Positions 1-8,441 of a stretch of 64,000 bases of DNA are shown here, in pieces. The DNA comes from Planctomycetota bacterium. GTDB lineage: Bacteria > Planctomycetota > Planctomycetia > Planctomycetales > Planctomycetaceae. The stretch covers positions 1 through 64,000 of the forward strand of contig JACTNB010000009.1 in the NCBI GenBank assembly GCA_014584345.1, written 5' to 3'. Position 1 is the stretch's first letter; every line of letters starts with the position of its first letter. The notes beneath the pieces were generated by a model. The model had not been told where the DNA came from and did no database searches. It saw nothing but the letters and a program-made list of their open reading frames with translations. Made by a program: the position numbers and the translations under genes.

Positions 1-1
1 T

Positions 2-514
2 TCACCCAGCTCCCGCCTCGAAGCCGGAACCTACTATCTGCGATTCGCAGCGACAGGAGCAAACAACCCGAACTACGAGTTCCAGTTGTTCGCTACGGCA
101 GAGGAAATTAGTACCCATGATCCCAATGGTGCTAATGATACCCGCGAGCAGGCGGTCAACCTGGGGACAGTGGGGCCGCAGTCCTTGAACGAGACTCGTC
201 AGGAATGGATCGGCATTGAGGGGGATACCCAGGACTGGTATCGCTTCGAGGTTGCCGAGGGATACCTATCTACTTTTCGTTTAACCTACAAAATGGTTCA
301 GGCTGGGGTGAATGTTTCCCAGCTGAATTTCGAATTGCAGGACGCCAGTGGAAATACGGTTGCCGTCTCTTCGTCAGGCACGTCAACCGTCTTTATACGT
401 ACGCTTCCGACATTGGGTTCCCGCCTGGGGCCTGGAGTCTATTACCTGCGATTTACTGGGTTCAATGGTTTGCCACGCAATTATGAATTCACTCTGACAG
501 CCAATGCCGAATGA
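2..514 (+). CDS. C-terminal end of a secreted repeat protein (pre-peptidase-like domains), partial
   Basis: The reading frame is already open at base 2, so the gene starts before the window; it ends at the TGA at 512-514. The visible 170 residues hold the end of one module (GTYYLRFAATGANNPNYEF) and one complete similar module ending GVYYLRFTGFNGLPRNYEF, each closing with a Tyr-Tyr-Leu-Arg-Phe strand. This layout (short linker, then a line containing DWYRFEV, then a G-x-YYLRF strand) matches bacterial pre-peptidase C-terminal (PPC-like) beta-sandwich domains. Such domains sit as tandem repeats in exported planctomycete and gammaproteobacterial proteins, often next to proteases or Calx-beta domains. 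The catalytic or adhesive part, if any, lies outside the window, so the function is unknown. Export is inferred from the domain type, since no signal peptide can be seen here. Confidence 0.7.
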   Translation, partial: SPSSRLEAGTYYLRFAATGANNPNYEFQLFATAEEISTHDPNGANDTREQAVNLGTVGPQSLNETRQEWIGIEGDTQDWYRFEVAEGYLSTFRLTYKMVQAGVNVSQLNFELQDASGNTVAVSSSGTSTVFIRTLPTLGSRLGPGVYYLRFTGFNGLPRNYEFTLTANAE

Positions 515-1077
515 AGGTGCTTTGGGGAATTCCCCAGTGTAGAGGGCGTGGTGAACCAGGCGTGGACCGATGTTGTGTTCCTTTAGGATAACTTTTTCAG
601 TCCCAATTCGACACCTTTTCGTAACACTCGCAAACGGACATGTTTTCAACGGGGTCAGTGGAATACACTCAGAATTGCAACCTGTTTTTCCGTAGGTGCG
701 GTTCCGCGTCAGTTCCAGCGCCATCGCATTGCTTCCCAACGGTTGTGGTCAATAGATCCATGCTCCTGGGGTTTTTCCGCCGAGAGTTCACTCAGCTTGC
801 GATGGGGACGGGTGTGGGGCTGCTGGTCAGGCAACAGCCCCGCGCCCGCCTTGTGTCCCGCGGCGCAGGCGTTGTAGAGGGCGTCGAAGCAGTGGTACTT
901 CTTCCGGATCGACACCAGACAAACGTTGCATGTCATGATCGTCGACAATTGCAGCTTGTTCGTCCGAAGCTGATCGAACGCCTTTTTCGTAGCGTTCTCG
1001 TCTGCCGCGCACCTGTGTTCGATCACACAATCGCCAAACCGCGGAAATCACTCAATAGCTAAAAAAATAGCCTGCCA
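515..1077. other. Gene-poor stretch, no supported gene
   Basis: Short open frames occur on both strands (for example minus 709-1026 and plus 640-1062), but none has a recognisable domain, a ribosome binding site or protein-like composition. The minus-strand frame contains KLQLSTIMTCN-like text that loosely resembles text in a second dead stretch on the other side of the recombinase (about 3990-4330). It may be debris of an older insertion; nothing firmer can be said. Confidence 0.4.
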
Positions 1078-1099
1078 CCCCGGCCCTGGTGGGCCGGGG
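1078..1099 (-). terminator. GC-rich hairpin downstream of the serine recombinase
   Basis: A perfect 9-base inverted repeat, CCCCGGCCC (1078-1086) and GGGCCGGGG (1091-1099), with a 4-base loop. Read on the minus strand it lies about 100 bases past the recombinase stop and is followed, after about 11 bases, by a T-rich run (complement of 1061-1067). It is a plausible intrinsic terminator for the recombinase transcript. The gap between stem and T-run is longer than usual. Confidence 0.45.
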
Positions 1100-1199
1100 A
1101 TTTCTTGTCTGTGTGTCATTTGCTGGACGGAGAATTTCTCCAAAGGGATTCGGGAGCGGATTCGCATTTAAGTAACGAATCCGCTCCCTGCAAGCTGTT

Positions 1200-3680
1200 T
1201 CATTTTTGAGAATCGGAATGGTCCTCGTGGGGTGCTGGCTGGTTGCGATGTTCCCGCAATTGAATTCTGCGGGTTCGCCCATCCGGCATCGGCAGGTCAC
1301 GCGACTCGTGCCAATAACGAATCGCCTTGGTGATGGTGTTGCGATCCACGTTCAGTTGCTCGGCGATTTCTCCCAGTTCCAGCATGCGGTCATACATCTC
1401 CATGACCTTGACGGATATCTCCTGATACAGCGGCGGATTCACAAATTGTTTCTGCAGTGTTTTTTTTCGCTGGATTCCGTTCGGCATCGTTTCACCGTGC
1501 TGTTCAAATGCTTGCTTGAGAATCGCATGCGTGCGGCTCTTCGAGAGTTTCAAGGCCCGGGCAATTTCTGTCATCAGTCGGCCCTCATGGTAGAGTTTCC
1601 AGGCTTCCTCTCGCTGATCATCCCCTGGGCAAGGCTCACGAAAATCGATCACGATTTCGTCCCCTGCCACGGTCGAAGAATCCTCCTTATTGAGTCCATT
1701 TGAAGGTGACTCAACCGCGTGGACCGACAATCGAAAACGGGCTCGCAAGTGTTTTCGCTTGCGGCCAGGAATCTCGACTTCCTCCATTGATATGCAACCA
1801 CCTGCGATGAGGCCCTGCAAGGCTTCATTGGCCGACGGGCATGGTTTCCGGAAGGCCTCCCAAAGGCTATCCAACTTTTCACGAACCCACTGGGCAGTGG
1901 GTTCCTCGGTCGAGGGCCGCGCGTTCCGCTCCAGAGTCCTGAGTTCACGCTCCACGGCCGTTCGTTCTTGTTGACGTTGTGTTAGGCGATCACCCAGGCC
2001 CGTGGCGTCATGATTCCCACTTTCCACCATATCCAGGAGCCGGCTGATCCGTTGGTCGATTTCAGCGAGTTCGCGTTTTTTGGCTGCAATGGTGTCTGGC
2101 ACCCCTGCAATCTGGTTCCGGTAAGCACGAATCGATTCTTGCAGCACTTGTTGAAACCACGCCTCATCTGAACGAATTCGGCTGCCGATTTCCGCGAGCA
2201 ACAATTTCTCTAGGACAGCCGTTTTTACGGACGTGGTCATGGCACACATGCCAACCTTGGCATTGCGGCATTGAGTCCGTATCCCACTGCTCACCAGTGG
2301 GCCACCGCAGCAATGGCAACGCAACAGACCCGAAAAGATGCGGCGAGACCCGCGGCCATTGCTAGCCGCCGTGGAGCCATTGAATCTCCCGTTGGATTGA
2401 CGGGCACCGCCCCATTTCTCGTAGTTTGCAGCCAGACGATCCTGAGTCCGCCCGAAAGTTTCGTTGTCGATAATTCGCAACTCTGGAAATTCACGAACCC
2501 ACTGGGAGATGTCCTCCGGACTTCGACTTTCCTGCCGGACTTGGCCGGTCTCGGGATCGCGCACATTCATCCGCTCCCCCCAGGGCCAGATACCGACGTA
2601 TTTTTCCCGCGCGAGCAGCCCGGCCACCAGTGCGTGATGCCAATTCGAGGTTGTGGAACGATGATCTTTCGGAGCCCCGTTAGCATTCAACTGCTTGACA
2701 ATCCAACCGATGCTCCGATTTTCGTCTGCATACCATCGGAAAATCTGCCGTACCCATTTGGCCTCAGGCTCATCGATGACGTATCGCATTCTCGGTTTGG
2801 AATTCCGCCCCCGACGGGCATCAGCATGCTCGGGCACCGGCTCCGTACGATACCCAAAGCAATAGTCACCCAGGGAATATCCCGCGAGCAGAGTCAGTTC
2901 ATGGCCGCGGCGAACGTTGGCTTTCAGTTCGGAGAGAAACCGCTCATGCATCATCGACAACATCGTGGCGATCATGTCCCAACCCGTTTGCTCAGAGTCG
3001 ACCCCTTCGCTCAAACTGATGATTCTCACTTGATGGCGATGAACTAATCGCCTGAGGATTCGAATCGAGAACGCGAGATCGCGAGAGAGCCGGCTTAATG
3101 AGTGCACGTACAATACTCCGAACCGCCCCTCGGATGCAGTTTGAATTAGGTCATTGAGGCCTGCCCGATCCTGGCTGGCACCCGACTGAGCCTGGTCGGA
3201 AAATTCGAGTTCCGATGGAATCTCATGCCCATTCTTCAACGCGGCTTCACGGCAAAGTCGCTGCTGCCCCTCCAGGCTGTCCTCGGATTGAAGTGATGAA
3301 CTGTATCTGGAGTACGAGGCGGCAGACGCGGGAAGGGCCTGAGAATGCTCCGCCTCATTGGTTTTTCTCGGTCGGAACGAGCGATGACTGGCTGGGAGCA
3401 TGGTGCCTGCAGCCAGCCACACGCCATCTACGCCTCCGAGAAACTGTGCTAAAAGTGTGCTGAAACTATTCCCAAACAACCCCAACCAACCTGTACCAAC
3501 CACGACCAACGCAGCGATCGCAACCCCAGTCAGCACATAGCGATAAGTCGCATCCTGCTGCGCCGTGGCAACTTGCGAAAACAGCCAACGGAGAATCCCG
3601 TTCTCTCCGCTACAGACTGACTGACTTTCGTAACTCTTTGTTTGGAAAGAGGTTGCGGGAGTCTTTTTTTGCGCACACAT
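1200..3680 (-). CDS. Large serine recombinase with N-terminal membrane segment
   Basis: The 826-residue protein (ATG at 3680; a TTG at 3689 is also possible) has these parts: a short leader; a hydrophobic segment at about residues 48-81 (TGVAIAALVVVGTGWLGLF); a resolvase catalytic domain from about 121, where YSRYSSSLQ places the nucleophilic serine near 127; and arginine-rich HSLSRLSRD. A recombinase domain (about 270-385), a zinc ribbon (RCHCCGG ... TQC ... MC, about 455-480) and a coiled-coil stretch (about 515-590) follow. Two helix-turn-helix-like regions close the protein. This is the architecture of large serine integrases, which recombine attachment sites of phages or integrative elements. 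The membrane segment is unusual for a DNA recombinase. A later Met (about 3401) would remove it. No att sites were identified. An IS3 remnant lies just upstream. Confidence 0.85.
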   Translation of the reverse strand: MCAQKKTPATSFQTKSYESQSVCSGENGILRWLFSQVATAQQDATYRYVLTGVAIAALVVVGTGWLGLFGNSFSTLLAQFLGGVDGVWLAAGTMLPASHRSFRPRKTNEAEHSQALPASAASYSRYSSSLQSEDSLEGQQRLCREAALKNGHEIPSELEFSDQAQSGASQDRAGLNDLIQTASEGRFGVLYVHSLSRLSRDLAFSIRILRRLVHRHQVRIISLSEGVDSEQTGWDMIATMLSMMHERFLSELKANVRRGHELTLLAGYSLGDYCFGYRTEPVPEHADARRGRNSKPRMRYVIDEPEAKWVRQIFRWYADENRSIGWIVKQLNANGAPKDHRSTTSNWHHALVAGLLAREKYVGIWPWGERMNVRDPETGQVRQESRSPEDISQWVREFPELRIIDNETFGRTQDRLAANYEKWGGARQSNGRFNGSTAASNGRGSRRIFSGLLRCHCCGGPLVSSGIRTQCRNAKVGMCAMTTSVKTAVLEKLLLAEIGSRIRSDEAWFQQVLQESIRAYRNQIAGVPDTIAAKKRELAEIDQRISRLLDMVESGNHDATGLGDRLTQRQQERTAVERELRTLERNARPSTEEPTAQWVREKLDSLWEAFRKPCPSANEALQGLIAGGCISMEEVEIPGRKRKHLRARFRLSVHAVESPSNGLNKEDSSTVAGDEIVIDFREPCPGDDQREEAWKLYHEGRLMTEIARALKLSKSRTHAILKQAFEQHGETMPNGIQRKKTLQKQFVNPPLYQEISVKVMEMYDRMLELGEIAEQLNVDRNTITKAIRYWHESRDLPMPDGRTRRIQLREHRNQPAPHEDHSDSQK

Positions 3681-3787
3681 GTATGCCAATTTGAATTCAC
3701 ACGTTCTCTCGGTGGCATGCTCCCCAACAGCTGATCCCTATGAGAGGAGAGTCTCGGCAGTCTGAATTTCGGACGAGAAGACTTTTG

Positions 3788-3990
3788 ATGACCAGGAAGA
3801 TCAAGAGGCACACTCCGGAGCGGATTGTCGAGGAGTTGAGGGATGCCGAGGCGATGCTCAACGTCGGCAAGGTTCTGACGACTGTGATACGTCGCTCGAA
3901 GTGAGCGACGTCGACGTTTCATCGCTGCCGCCTCAATGGGAGGGCATGTAGTCGGAGGAGGCCAAGTGTCTCAAACAGCTTGCGGCGGGA
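3788..3990 (+). pseudogene. Decayed IS3-family transposase OrfA fragment
   Basis: From the ATG at 3788 the translation reads KRHTPERIVEELRDAEAML, the characteristic helix-turn-helix start of IS3-family OrfA proteins. The frame stops at 3904 after 38 codons. In a shifted frame, text resembling the next OrfA block continues (a YHRCRLN-like stretch, then SEEAKCLKQL), interrupted by a TAG. A full OrfA is about 90-100 residues and is followed by OrfB (the DDE transposase), of which no trace is seen. The fragment is therefore a dead remnant. It lies between the recombinase start and a gene-poor stretch. Confidence 0.6.
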
Positions 3991-4380
3991 AAACGGCTGC
4001 ATGGCTGTTGGTAACGCAGGCCTTATTTCTCGGCAATGCGGTTGATGACGCGGTTGCTTGGGGCACATCGTGGTTGATCAACTGCAGCTTGGTCGCAGAT
4101 GTGCCGCTTGCCATACCCATGCTACATCGCTCATAGAACCGGAATAATACTGTCGCGGCAGTTGACATTCCGCGGCACTTTTTCGATGGGCGCACTGTCG
4201 AGCCGCAGCGGTATTGAGAAAGCTTTTCGCGTCCCTGGCTCCTCGAAGATTGAGTGTGTTGCTTCCGTTTTGCTGGCCATTGCAACAAATGCTGCGAATC
4301 TTCACCCCAAATTCGCGATGCCTGTTGACTCATAAACCCCGATAAGCAGTCAATTTTAATAATTTCGGGCCAGACGCAAG
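3991..4380. other. Gene-poor stretch beyond the IS3 remnant
   Basis: No supported gene. Open frames on the minus strand (3971-4333) have low-complexity, non-conserved text. The first 50 bases may be the degraded end of OrfA (ACGCAGGCCTT resembles the usual coding text for a D-Q-A-L block). Nothing else is recognised. Confidence 0.35.
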
Positions 4381-5214
4381 CTATTTCCCTGGGGAATCTT
4401 CAAGCATTGTAGCGGGTTGTCGGCGTGCGAAGGGCAGGAGCAGCATGCCCGGGAGTCGATCGACTTGAGTCTCTGCGCGAAATGTTGTCAGTCCGATCTG
4501 CATCCGCTCGTGTCCCTCGCGCGGCTGTGCCCGGTAGGTTCCCAGCAGGTAATCCCACCAGGGGAGATTGAAACCAAAGTTGCTGTTTGTTTCGCGAGGA
4601 ATGACAGAGTGATGCACGCGGTGCATATCGGGAGTTACCACGACGAATCGCAGCAGACGGTCGAGCCTCAGCGGCATTTTGATGTTGCTGTGATTGAACA
4701 TGCTCGTGGCATTGAGCAGCACCTCAAAGATCACAACCGCGATCACTGGAGGGCCAAGTACCACGACAACTGCCAGCTTGATCAATGCCGACAGTATGAT
4801 TTCCAGCGGATGAAAACGAAGGCCCGTGGTGACATCAAAATCCAGGTCCGCATGATGCACCATGTGCAGCCGCCAGAACATGGGCACGGCATGAAACATG
4901 ACGTGTTGCAGGTAAATCGCCAGATCGAACGCAACAACCGCCAGCCCCATTTCCAGCCAGCCCGGCCACTCGACCAGATGCAACAGCCCCCAATCGCGAG
5001 ACTGAGCCATAATGGCTGCCGAGACTGCTGTGACGGGGACCAGCAGACGTACCGCGACGGTATTGAGCACCACAAGGCAGAGATTGCTGGTCCACCGTGG
5101 CAGAATTGTTGCAACCGCGCTTCGTCGCGGGGCGGCAACCTGCCAGATAATCATTAACAGCAGGATCCCTGAAAAAAAACTGAGGCGGAGAATGATTTCA
5201 TAGTCCGTGGTCAT
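4381..5214 (-). CDS. Fatty acid hydroxylase / sterol desaturase-family membrane protein
   Basis: The 277-residue protein has three or four hydrophobic helices and the histidine clusters of the di-iron fatty acid hydroxylase superfamily: HVMFH, HMVHHADLDF followed by FHPLE, and HRVHHS. Members insert oxygen into, or desaturate, lipids at the membrane, including sterols, carotenoids and alkylglycerols; the substrate cannot be read from sequence. The ATG at 5214 is chosen because it is the first ATG; a GTG at 5250 would add 12 residues. It lies 147 bases downstream of the rhodanese gene in the same direction and could be the last gene of the arsenosugar transcript, but the gap leaves this open. 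A lipid-modifying role next to arsenosugar genes would fit arsenolipid chemistry, which is inference only. Confidence 0.85.
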   Translation of the reverse strand: MTTDYEIILRLSFFSGILLLMIIWQVAAPRRSAVATILPRWTSNLCLVVLNTVAVRLLVPVTAVSAAIMAQSRDWGLLHLVEWPGWLEMGLAVVAFDLAIYLQHVMFHAVPMFWRLHMVHHADLDFDVTTGLRFHPLEIILSALIKLAVVVVLGPPVIAVVIFEVLLNATSMFNHSNIKMPLRLDRLLRFVVVTPDMHRVHHSVIPRETNSNFGFNLPWWDYLLGTYRAQPREGHERMQIGLTTFRAETQVDRLPGMLLLPFARRQPATMLEDSPGK

Positions 5215-5397
5215 TCGAGGAAAACTCCGCAGACGTTCTGTTTCCCGCACAGAACTGTGACAGTTGCAGAATCATCTGTGTATTTCAGGGCACGTTTCTT
5301 CAGTAACTATCGAATCGTCCTGCTCGAATACGCCGAAGCAGGCCGGTACATTCCGTGCAACAGAAAGCTGGTCGAGCCTCACGTCCGTGGTATGTGG

Positions 5398-5802
5398 CTA
5401 CTTTTCTGCTTTCTTGAATCCAGCAGCCAGTAGATCTTTGTAGCCCGGTTTGAGTGCACGGACGTCATAACCGTGTTTGATCAGAATATCCGCCGCCGTG
5501 CAGGAGCGAACTCCGACCGCGCAGTGAGTGTAGATAATCTGGTCCTTGGGAATCCGACGGTTGAGTTCATCGGCCGAGAGTCCCTTGCGTAGTTCACTTA
5601 GTGGTAACAGGACCGCTCCGGCCAGATGCCCACTGTTCCATTCCCTTGTTTCCCGCACGTCAACCAGTACCGCTTTTTCCCGATCAATCTGTTGTTTGAC
5701 GGTTTCCAGCGTGTCTCGTGTAGGCTCGGCTGCGGAAAGAGCGTTCGTGAAAAGTCCCGTGCAGACCACCGCGAGCAACAGAGTCGTCCATTTCGTCAGC
5801 AT
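5398..5802 (-). CDS. Exported single-domain rhodanese-like protein
   Basis: The 134-residue protein has a signal peptide (LLLAVVCTGLFTNALSAAE) followed by one rhodanese domain: VLVDVRETREWNSGHLAGA, a central helix, and the active-site loop HCAVGVRS with the persulfide-carrying cysteine. Single-domain rhodaneses move sulfane sulfur between donors and acceptors, or act as sensors. An AAGGAAC ribosome binding site precedes the ATG. The gene starts 39 bases after the end of the (frameshifted) cysteine desulfurase, so the two form a sulfur-handling pair in one transcript. The signal peptide, however, puts this protein outside the cytoplasm, away from the desulfurase. The substrate is unknown. Confidence 0.85.
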   Translation of the reverse strand: MLTKWTTLLLAVVCTGLFTNALSAAEPTRDTLETVKQQIDREKAVLVDVRETREWNSGHLAGAVLLPLSELRKGLSADELNRRIPKDQIIYTHCAVGVRSCTAADILIKHGYDVRALKPGYKDLLAAGFKKAEK

Positions 5803-5841
5803 TGAAAAAGTTCCTTTCCGTTTTGGCGTTGTCAGACAAAG

Positions 5842-6970
5842 TCAATTCATGATGATCTGGTGAAGTGCATCCACGTGGGCGTCGATTTCGGCTGGTGTGG
5901 TGGATCGCCCGAGGCTGAAACGGACGGCCCCCTGTCCAATTTCTTCTGGTACTCCCATCGCTTTCTGGACGGGACTGATTTGGAAACTGCCCGCAGGCAG
6001 GCCGCACCGGTCGAAGCGGCCAGCCAGGGGAGTTTAGCCAGCAAATTCTCGCCGATCTCACCTCGAAAACTGACATTGAGCTGTTCGGCAACCGTCGTTC
6101 GGGATGGCCGTTGTGCACGACCCGGTTCCCGAATCGCGTTTGCAACTTCTTCCAGAAATCATCGCGCAGCTCGATGATTTTCGTATCGTCCAGCAGCTTT
6201 TGCGAGAGAACGCATGCCGCCCTAAAACCGACAATTTCAATAACATTTTCAGTCCCGGTTCTCCGGCCCGCTTCGTGAGCCGCCCCGTGCATCAGTGGTT
6301 CGAGTTCCAGACCCTCGCGGATGTAAAGCGCTCCCACTCCTTTCGGACCGTACAATTTGTGCCCCGCCACGGACAGCAGATCGATTCCCAGAGTATCGAA
6401 ATCCACGGGAATCTTTCCCACTGTTTGCGCGGCATCGGTGTGAAAACAAATGCCATGTTCGCGTGCAATGACCGCGATCTGTTCGATCGGCTGAATTGTG
6501 CCAACCTCGTTGTTGACGTGCATGATGGATATCAGCACCGAGTTTGGCCGTATTGCCCTTCGTACATTGTCAGGATCGACCAGGCCAGCCCCATCAACAG
6601 GCAAGCGGGTCACATCGGCACCCAGGCTCTCCAAAAACCGGCAAGGCTCATGAACGGCCATGTGCTCCATCTGACTGATGATCAAGTGTGGGGATGATTT
6701 TCGAGTTCGATTGGCGAAATACATGCCTTTGATCGCATGATTGTTGGCTTCGGTTCCGCCCGAAGTGAAAACAATCTCGGTGGCATCGCAACACAGTAAC
6801 GCCGCCACCTGGGAACGGGCCGCCTCAATCGCATCGCATGCCGGAATTCCCGCCCAGTGCTGGCTGGAGGGATTTCCGAAGGCCTCTCGAAAGTAGTGCC
6901 GAATGGTCTCGAAGACCTCATCGGCCAGCGGGGTAGTCGCATTGAAGTCCAGATAGACCAGGTCTTTCAT
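5842..6970 (-). pseudogene. Cysteine desulfurase (NifS/IscS-like), interrupted by two frameshifts
   Basis: The first frame from the ATG at 6970 gives a normal class V aminotransferase fold: DFNATTPL, the substrate region TSGGTEANNHAIKG, HVNNEVGTIQP, and the PLP lysine in AGHKLYGPKG. The conserved text then changes frame near 6070-6085 (to GEIGENLLAKLPWLAASTGAAC, which holds the catalytic cysteine) and again near 5995-6005 (to GSFQISPVQKAMGVPEEIG). It ends in the third frame at the TGA at 5842-5844 (DALHQIIMN). Each shift is repaired by adding one base. Restored, the protein would be about 375 residues, the family norm. A working enzyme would release sulfur (or selenium) from cysteine. The first frame alone yields a 428-residue chimera lacking the catalytic cysteine loop. 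Two single-base losses suggest decay or assembly error. Confidence 0.8.
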
Positions 6971-7048
6971 GTCGCGGCCTTCCCGGTAACGAGGTTGAGT
7001 TTCTGGTCGGTCCGTGAATTACGGGGATCTGCCATTCGCAATTAACCG

Positions 7049-8440
7049 CTACTTTCGCCATCTCTGGTAATACTTGGCAATCGATACCGGACTGACACCG
7101 CACAGATACAGCGTAATACAAACCTGGTTCATTAGTGTTGTCTGGAATACGCCCCGACGCTTCCAGCGTCGCGCGGACGTGGGAGCTGCGGAGAGACAAA
7201 TTCTGATGTCCCCGTGACGTTTCAAGCGGCGGCTGAATTCGAAATCTTCCATGAATGGCCAGTTCTGGAATCCATTCAAGCTGAAAAAGTCGGACGTTCG
7301 CAGGAACAACCCCTGGTCACCATAAGGAAGCTGGAGATACCGGGACCGCAGGTTGGTTCCCCATTCGATGATGCGATAACACCATCCCGATTGATCAAGC
7401 TGAAAGCGAAACGCCCCGGCGATGGCTCCAGTGGCCAATGTCGCCCCGATCTCCTCACGAAAACAGGCGGGCAGCCGGGTATCGGCATGCAGGAAGAGTA
7501 AGAATTCTCCCCGTGCCAGTGCGGCTCCGGCGTTCAATTGTTGGCCGCGTCCACGAGTCGCTCGGATGAGACGGCATCCCAATTGCTCGGCCAGTTCCGC
7601 TGTGCCGTCCGTGCTCCCTCCATCACTGACGATGACTTCACAATCCGGTTCGTTCAATAACGGAGTGATCGCACTTTCCAGATTCTGAACTTCGTTCAAA
7701 ACCGGAATGATCACCGATAGCATTCCGGGGATGGATCGGGGAAGTGCATCGGCAATTCCGCCCCCGATTCGTCGGCAGGTGATCAGGTCTTCGGGGCAAT
7801 CAACATCGCTCAAAACTGGCAAGAGGGCGACTGACAAGCCGAGCTGGCGACACTTAGCCAGCGATTGGGCCAGGACGCGGGATGTCCCCCAGTCGATGTC
7901 ATGAAAGAGTTCTCTATGAGACTTTTTTACACCAATCAGATAATATCCACCGTCGCGAGCCGGGCCGAAAACAACATCGGCCTGTTGCAATTTCTGCCAG
8001 GCGAGCGCGAGAATCTCCGCAGTGAGATCGGGGCAATCGGTTCCGATGACGACGACCGCCCGAGCGTGTTCGTCTACCGCACAGGCGACCGCCGCTTCGA
8101 GCCGTTCGCCCAGTCCCGTCCCCTTTTGCGGACGACAAATCGAAACGCGCGCGTCATCCGCAATCGGAAGGGGCGTTTCAGTGTCACCCGCATAACGGAG
8201 CTCCACGGTGACCGGAGAGGTTTCCGAATGTGCCCCACCCGTAGCGAGAGTCCGTTCGAGTAATCGTGCATGCAACGCGGCTGCTCCTGCCGCTCCCAGC
8301 ACAGGAATCAGGCGGGTCTTCACACGCCCGGCTTCGGGAATGCGAGTCATCACGATCAGTCTTCGGTCGCCGGATTCTGATCGCGTCCGGGTGGCCAGAG
8401 GTGACGGAGCGACTGTCTGGGAGCCGGGAGACCGCTGCAT
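7049..8440 (-). CDS. Fused arsenosugar-associated transferases (TIGR04282 + TIGR04283 types)
   Basis: The 463-residue protein joins two normally separate enzymes. Residues about 25-225 are a CofC/DUF2064-like nucleotidyl- or glycosyl-transferase (RRLIVMTRIPEAGRVKTRL, GTDCPDL, GPARDGGYYLIG). Residues 240-463 are a family 2 glycosyltransferase (LSVIIPVLNE, VSDGGSTDGT, LHADTRLP, PYGDQGLF, MEDFEFSRRL). Both families are known neighbours of arsS and are called arsenosugar biosynthesis glycosyltransferases in current naming. The start at 8440 is chosen because the ATG overlaps the arsS stop closely (TGATATG) and GGGAGA precedes it; the frame is open further upstream, but inside arsS. There is no stop between the halves, although Met240 could be an internal start. 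Likely role: adding or modifying the sugar moiety of arsenosugars. Confidence 0.85.
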   Translation of the reverse strand: MQRSPGSQTVAPSPLATRTRSESGDRRLIVMTRIPEAGRVKTRLIPVLGAAGAAALHARLLERTLATGGAHSETSPVTVELRYAGDTETPLPIADDARVSICRPQKGTGLGERLEAAVACAVDEHARAVVVIGTDCPDLTAEILALAWQKLQQADVVFGPARDGGYYLIGVKKSHRELFHDIDWGTSRVLAQSLAKCRQLGLSVALLPVLSDVDCPEDLITCRRIGGGIADALPRSIPGMLSVIIPVLNEVQNLESAITPLLNEPDCEVIVSDGGSTDGTAELAEQLGCRLIRATRGRGQQLNAGAALARGEFLLFLHADTRLPACFREEIGATLATGAIAGAFRFQLDQSGWCYRIIEWGTNLRSRYLQLPYGDQGLFLRTSDFFSLNGFQNWPFMEDFEFSRRLKRHGDIRICLSAAPTSARRWKRRGVFQTTLMNQVCITLYLCGVSPVSIAKYYQRWRK

Positions 8441-8441
8441 A

